Source: JBMNOZ01 sp050943335
Lineage (GTDB): Bacteria; Bacillota; Desulfitobacteriia; Desulfitobacteriales; Syntrophobotulaceae
Direction: 5' to 3'
DNA length: 16,108 nt
Assembly (NCBI GenBank): GCA_050943335.1
Contig: JBMNOZ010000025.1
Location: 1-16,108 of the forward strand
Positions within the stretch are counted from its first letter, which is position 1. Each line of letters opens with the position of its first letter. Shown here piece by piece: positions 14,958 through 16,108 of this stretch. The position numbers and the translations under genes are program-made. The notes under the pieces are model-generated. The model was not told the DNA's origin. It made no database searches and was given only the letters and a program-made list of their open reading frames with translations.

Positions 14958-16007
14958 TCAAGCAACCAAAAGCCAGAAACGTCTTTGTCGCTCTGAATAT
15001 TGTGCTCCGGCAACTTGGGCCGGCGTCAAGCCATTGAGACTGGAATGAGGCCGAATGAAGTTGTAAAAGAATATGTAAGTGGCAATAAGCCGGTTGGCAG
15101 ATTCAAATGTATTGAAGCCTCTTTTTGGTTTGTACCATGCTTTGAATTGCCCATTGAAAGCCTCAAGGATATTGTTATTGATTAAGTCATTAAAATCTTC
15201 AACACGGACATGTTCTGCCTCTGGAAAGAACAGACCAGCTGGTTGTTGATAGGCGTAATATCGATCGGAAATCACAGCAGATTGAGGCTGTCCAAACTTT
15301 CTTTTACAGCTTGATAAGAGGGCATAAGCAGATGCCGAATTACGCCTAGGAGAAAGGTGAAAATCAAGAACCAGTCTGGTTTCCGAATCAATGGCGAGCC
15401 AGAGATAATAATCTATTCCCGCAATCTTGATGTAGGTTTCATCGAAATGCCATTCATCAGAATCACGAAGGTTAAGTCCTAAAAGGAGGTCTGAAGCAAT
15501 GATCTTGAAGACAGGAGCAAAGCGTTTGATCCACTTGGAGATTGTCACATGAGAAATCTTAACCTGGTGAACCAGGTATAAGGTTTGTGCAACTTTACGA
15601 GTGGTTGAATTTCCGCAAAAGTAGTAAGTCAATGCACAAAGAACGATGTGGAGTGAATGACGCATTCCCTTGAAAGAAAAAGCCTGTGGTTCTAGTGCAG
15701 AAGAAGGGGAATCCACCTCAATCAACTTTGGAACCCGGAAGGAATGGTTGCATTTTTTATCACAGCAACGGAAGTTTGAGTAATAGGTATAGTCATGGTG
15801 AAGGAAGGTTGCTTTACCGCAACTAGGGCAATCAGGATATTTTCTATGATTTCTCGTCCGAGAACTGGAAGGTGGATTATCAGGAGCAAACTGACGTTTA
15901 CATCGTTTACACTGATATTTTTGAAATCCTTCCTTGTCCTTACCAAAACGGTAAAGATCTTTCGAAAAACACCTTGGACATACTACGTTTGATGGTATAA
16001 TAGTCAT
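14958..16007 (-). CDS. IS6-like DDE transposase with N-terminal zinc ribbons
   Basis: The protein has 349 residues from the preferred start. Two cysteine clusters, C10-C13/C33-C36 and C60-C63/C82-C86, form zinc-ribbon modules. A helix-turn-helix-like segment (about 136-162) precedes the catalytic core: Asp189 (HFDET), Asp248 (ISDRYY) and Glu282 (ILEAFNG), with 34 residue positions between the last two. The text around D189 (WHFDETYIKIAG, LDFHLSPRR) is that of the IS240/IS6 DDE domain. An in-frame ATG at 16058 would add 17 residues, but it overlaps the proposed -10 element and has no ribosome binding site. AGAAAGGAG lies upstream of 16007, so that start is preferred. The enzyme appears intact. 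Confidence 0.9.
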   Translation of the reverse strand: MTIIPSNVVCPRCFSKDLYRFGKDKEGFQKYQCKRCKRQFAPDNPPSSSRTRNHRKYPDCPSCGKATFLHHDYTYYSNFRCCDKKCNHSFRVPKLIEVDSPSSALEPQAFSFKGMRHSLHIVLCALTYYFCGNSTTRKVAQTLYLVHQVKISHVTISKWIKRFAPVFKIIASDLLLGLNLRDSDEWHFDETYIKIAGIDYYLWLAIDSETRLVLDFHLSPRRNSASAYALLSSCKRKFGQPQSAVISDRYYAYQQPAGLFFPEAEHVRVEDFNDLINNNILEAFNGQFKAWYKPKRGFNTFESANRLIATYIFFYNFIRPHSSLNGLTPAQVAGAQYSERQRRFWLLVA

Positions 16008-16022
16008 GAGACTTGAACGCTC
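16007..16022 (+). repeat. Internal partial copy of the IS right end overlapping the transposase start
   Basis: TGAGACTTGAACGCTC is a near-copy of the IS terminus TGAGACCTGAAACGCCTC, inverted relative to the right end at 16066-16083. On the minus strand it spans the GAG of the ribosome binding site through the A of the transposase start codon. In an RNA that includes the right end, about 15 pairs can form (6+4+3+2, with one mismatch and two bulges), masking translation initiation. Confidence 0.7.
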
Positions 16023-16056
16023 CTTTCTGGGAGGCAATGTGTTTTGTGATGATTCC

Positions 16057-16065
16057 ATTGTACCA
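16057..16065 (-). promoter_or_regulatory. Extended -10 promoter of the transposase
   Basis: On the minus strand TGGTACAAT gives a TGn-extended -10 with TACAAT at 16062-16057. The -35 position would fall at the outer IS edge (AATGAG) and is poor. Transcription would begin near 16050, downstream of the right-end arm, so these transcripts cannot form the masking hairpin. Confidence 0.5.
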
Positions 16066-16083
16066 GAGGCGTTTCAGGTCTCA
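16061..16083 (-). repeat. Right terminal inverted repeat of the IS element
   Basis: On the minus strand it starts TGAGACCTGAAA and ends CTGGTA, matching the left end at 19 of 23 positions. Its last bases contribute to the transposase -10 element. Confidence 0.9.
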
Positions 16084-16108
16084 TTTTTATTATTAAGTTA
16101 ACAGAACA

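Larger units (their letters stand above)
14781..16083 (-). mobile_element. Complete IS6-like insertion sequence, 1303 bp
   Basis: The element is bounded by terminal inverted repeats that begin TGAGACCTGAAA at both ends and contains one minus-strand transposase gene. Family assignment rests on the transposase (DDE residues with 34-residue D-E spacing) and overall size. The 8 bases flanking each end (TGAATAAG and TTTTTATT) do not match, so no target duplication is seen. It points toward pilM. About 175 bases at the left end are non-coding. IS6 elements move by replicative cointegration, so missing target repeats can follow later recombination. Confidence 0.88.

Noticed and set aside
16008..16058. 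Longer transposase start at 16058
   Set aside because: The ATG overlaps the predicted -10 element, lies upstream of the predicted transcription start and has no ribosome binding site.
1..16108. CRISPR array, tRNA or rRNA genes, phage or toxin-antitoxin module
   Set aside because: I saw no regularly spaced repeats, tRNA-like cloverleaf or phage-type genes. The only mobile DNA seen is the IS at the right end.

Overview
The window reads as chromosome of an anaerobic Gram-positive bacterium of the Clostridia, probably Peptococcaceae-like. The evidence is AT-rich DNA with strong AGGAGG-type ribosome binding sites, sigma-A promoters, hairpin-plus-T-run terminators, a ferredoxin-dependent 2-oxoacid oxidoreductase operon, and a PilM gene of a Gram-positive type IV pilus. 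The taxonomic call is an inference from gene content; no rRNA gene is present.

Left part (1-4160): three separately terminated plus-strand genes. They encode an alpha/beta hydrolase of the hormone-sensitive-lipase type, an MFS transporter whose reading frame is broken by one base near 1650-1672, and a bicupin protein. The gap between the last two (2738-3102) carries an unusual run of stem-loops, including a 32-nt near-perfect palindrome.

Centre (4173-10490): one plus-strand operon with a recognisable sigma-A promoter. The order is a cysteine-free P-loop ATPase, a 2x[4Fe-4S] ferredoxin subunit, the alpha (VorB-like), beta (TPP) and gamma subunits of a 2-oxoacid:ferredoxin oxidoreductase, an XRE-cupin regulator, an AMP-forming acyl-CoA ligase, and a cysteine-rich DUF1847 protein. 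Gene overlaps and short gaps indicate coupled translation. The enzymes would interconvert a free acid, its CoA thioester and the matching 2-oxoacid, with ferredoxin as electron carrier. The substrate is unknown.

Right part (10461-14769): a minus-strand pair (spermidine-synthase-like protein, then an MscS-type channel) converges on the operon at a shared terminator. Next come a DUF364-type protein with a near-ideal promoter and an apparently complete pilM.

Right end (14781-16083): a complete IS6-like insertion sequence lies 11 bp after the pilM stop and points back toward it. It has 23-bp imperfect terminal inverted repeats and a DDE transposase with an N-terminal zinc ribbon. A partial copy of its right end overlaps the transposase ribosome binding site. 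In read-through transcripts this should fold into a hairpin that hides the start site, while transcripts from the element's own promoter would lack one arm.
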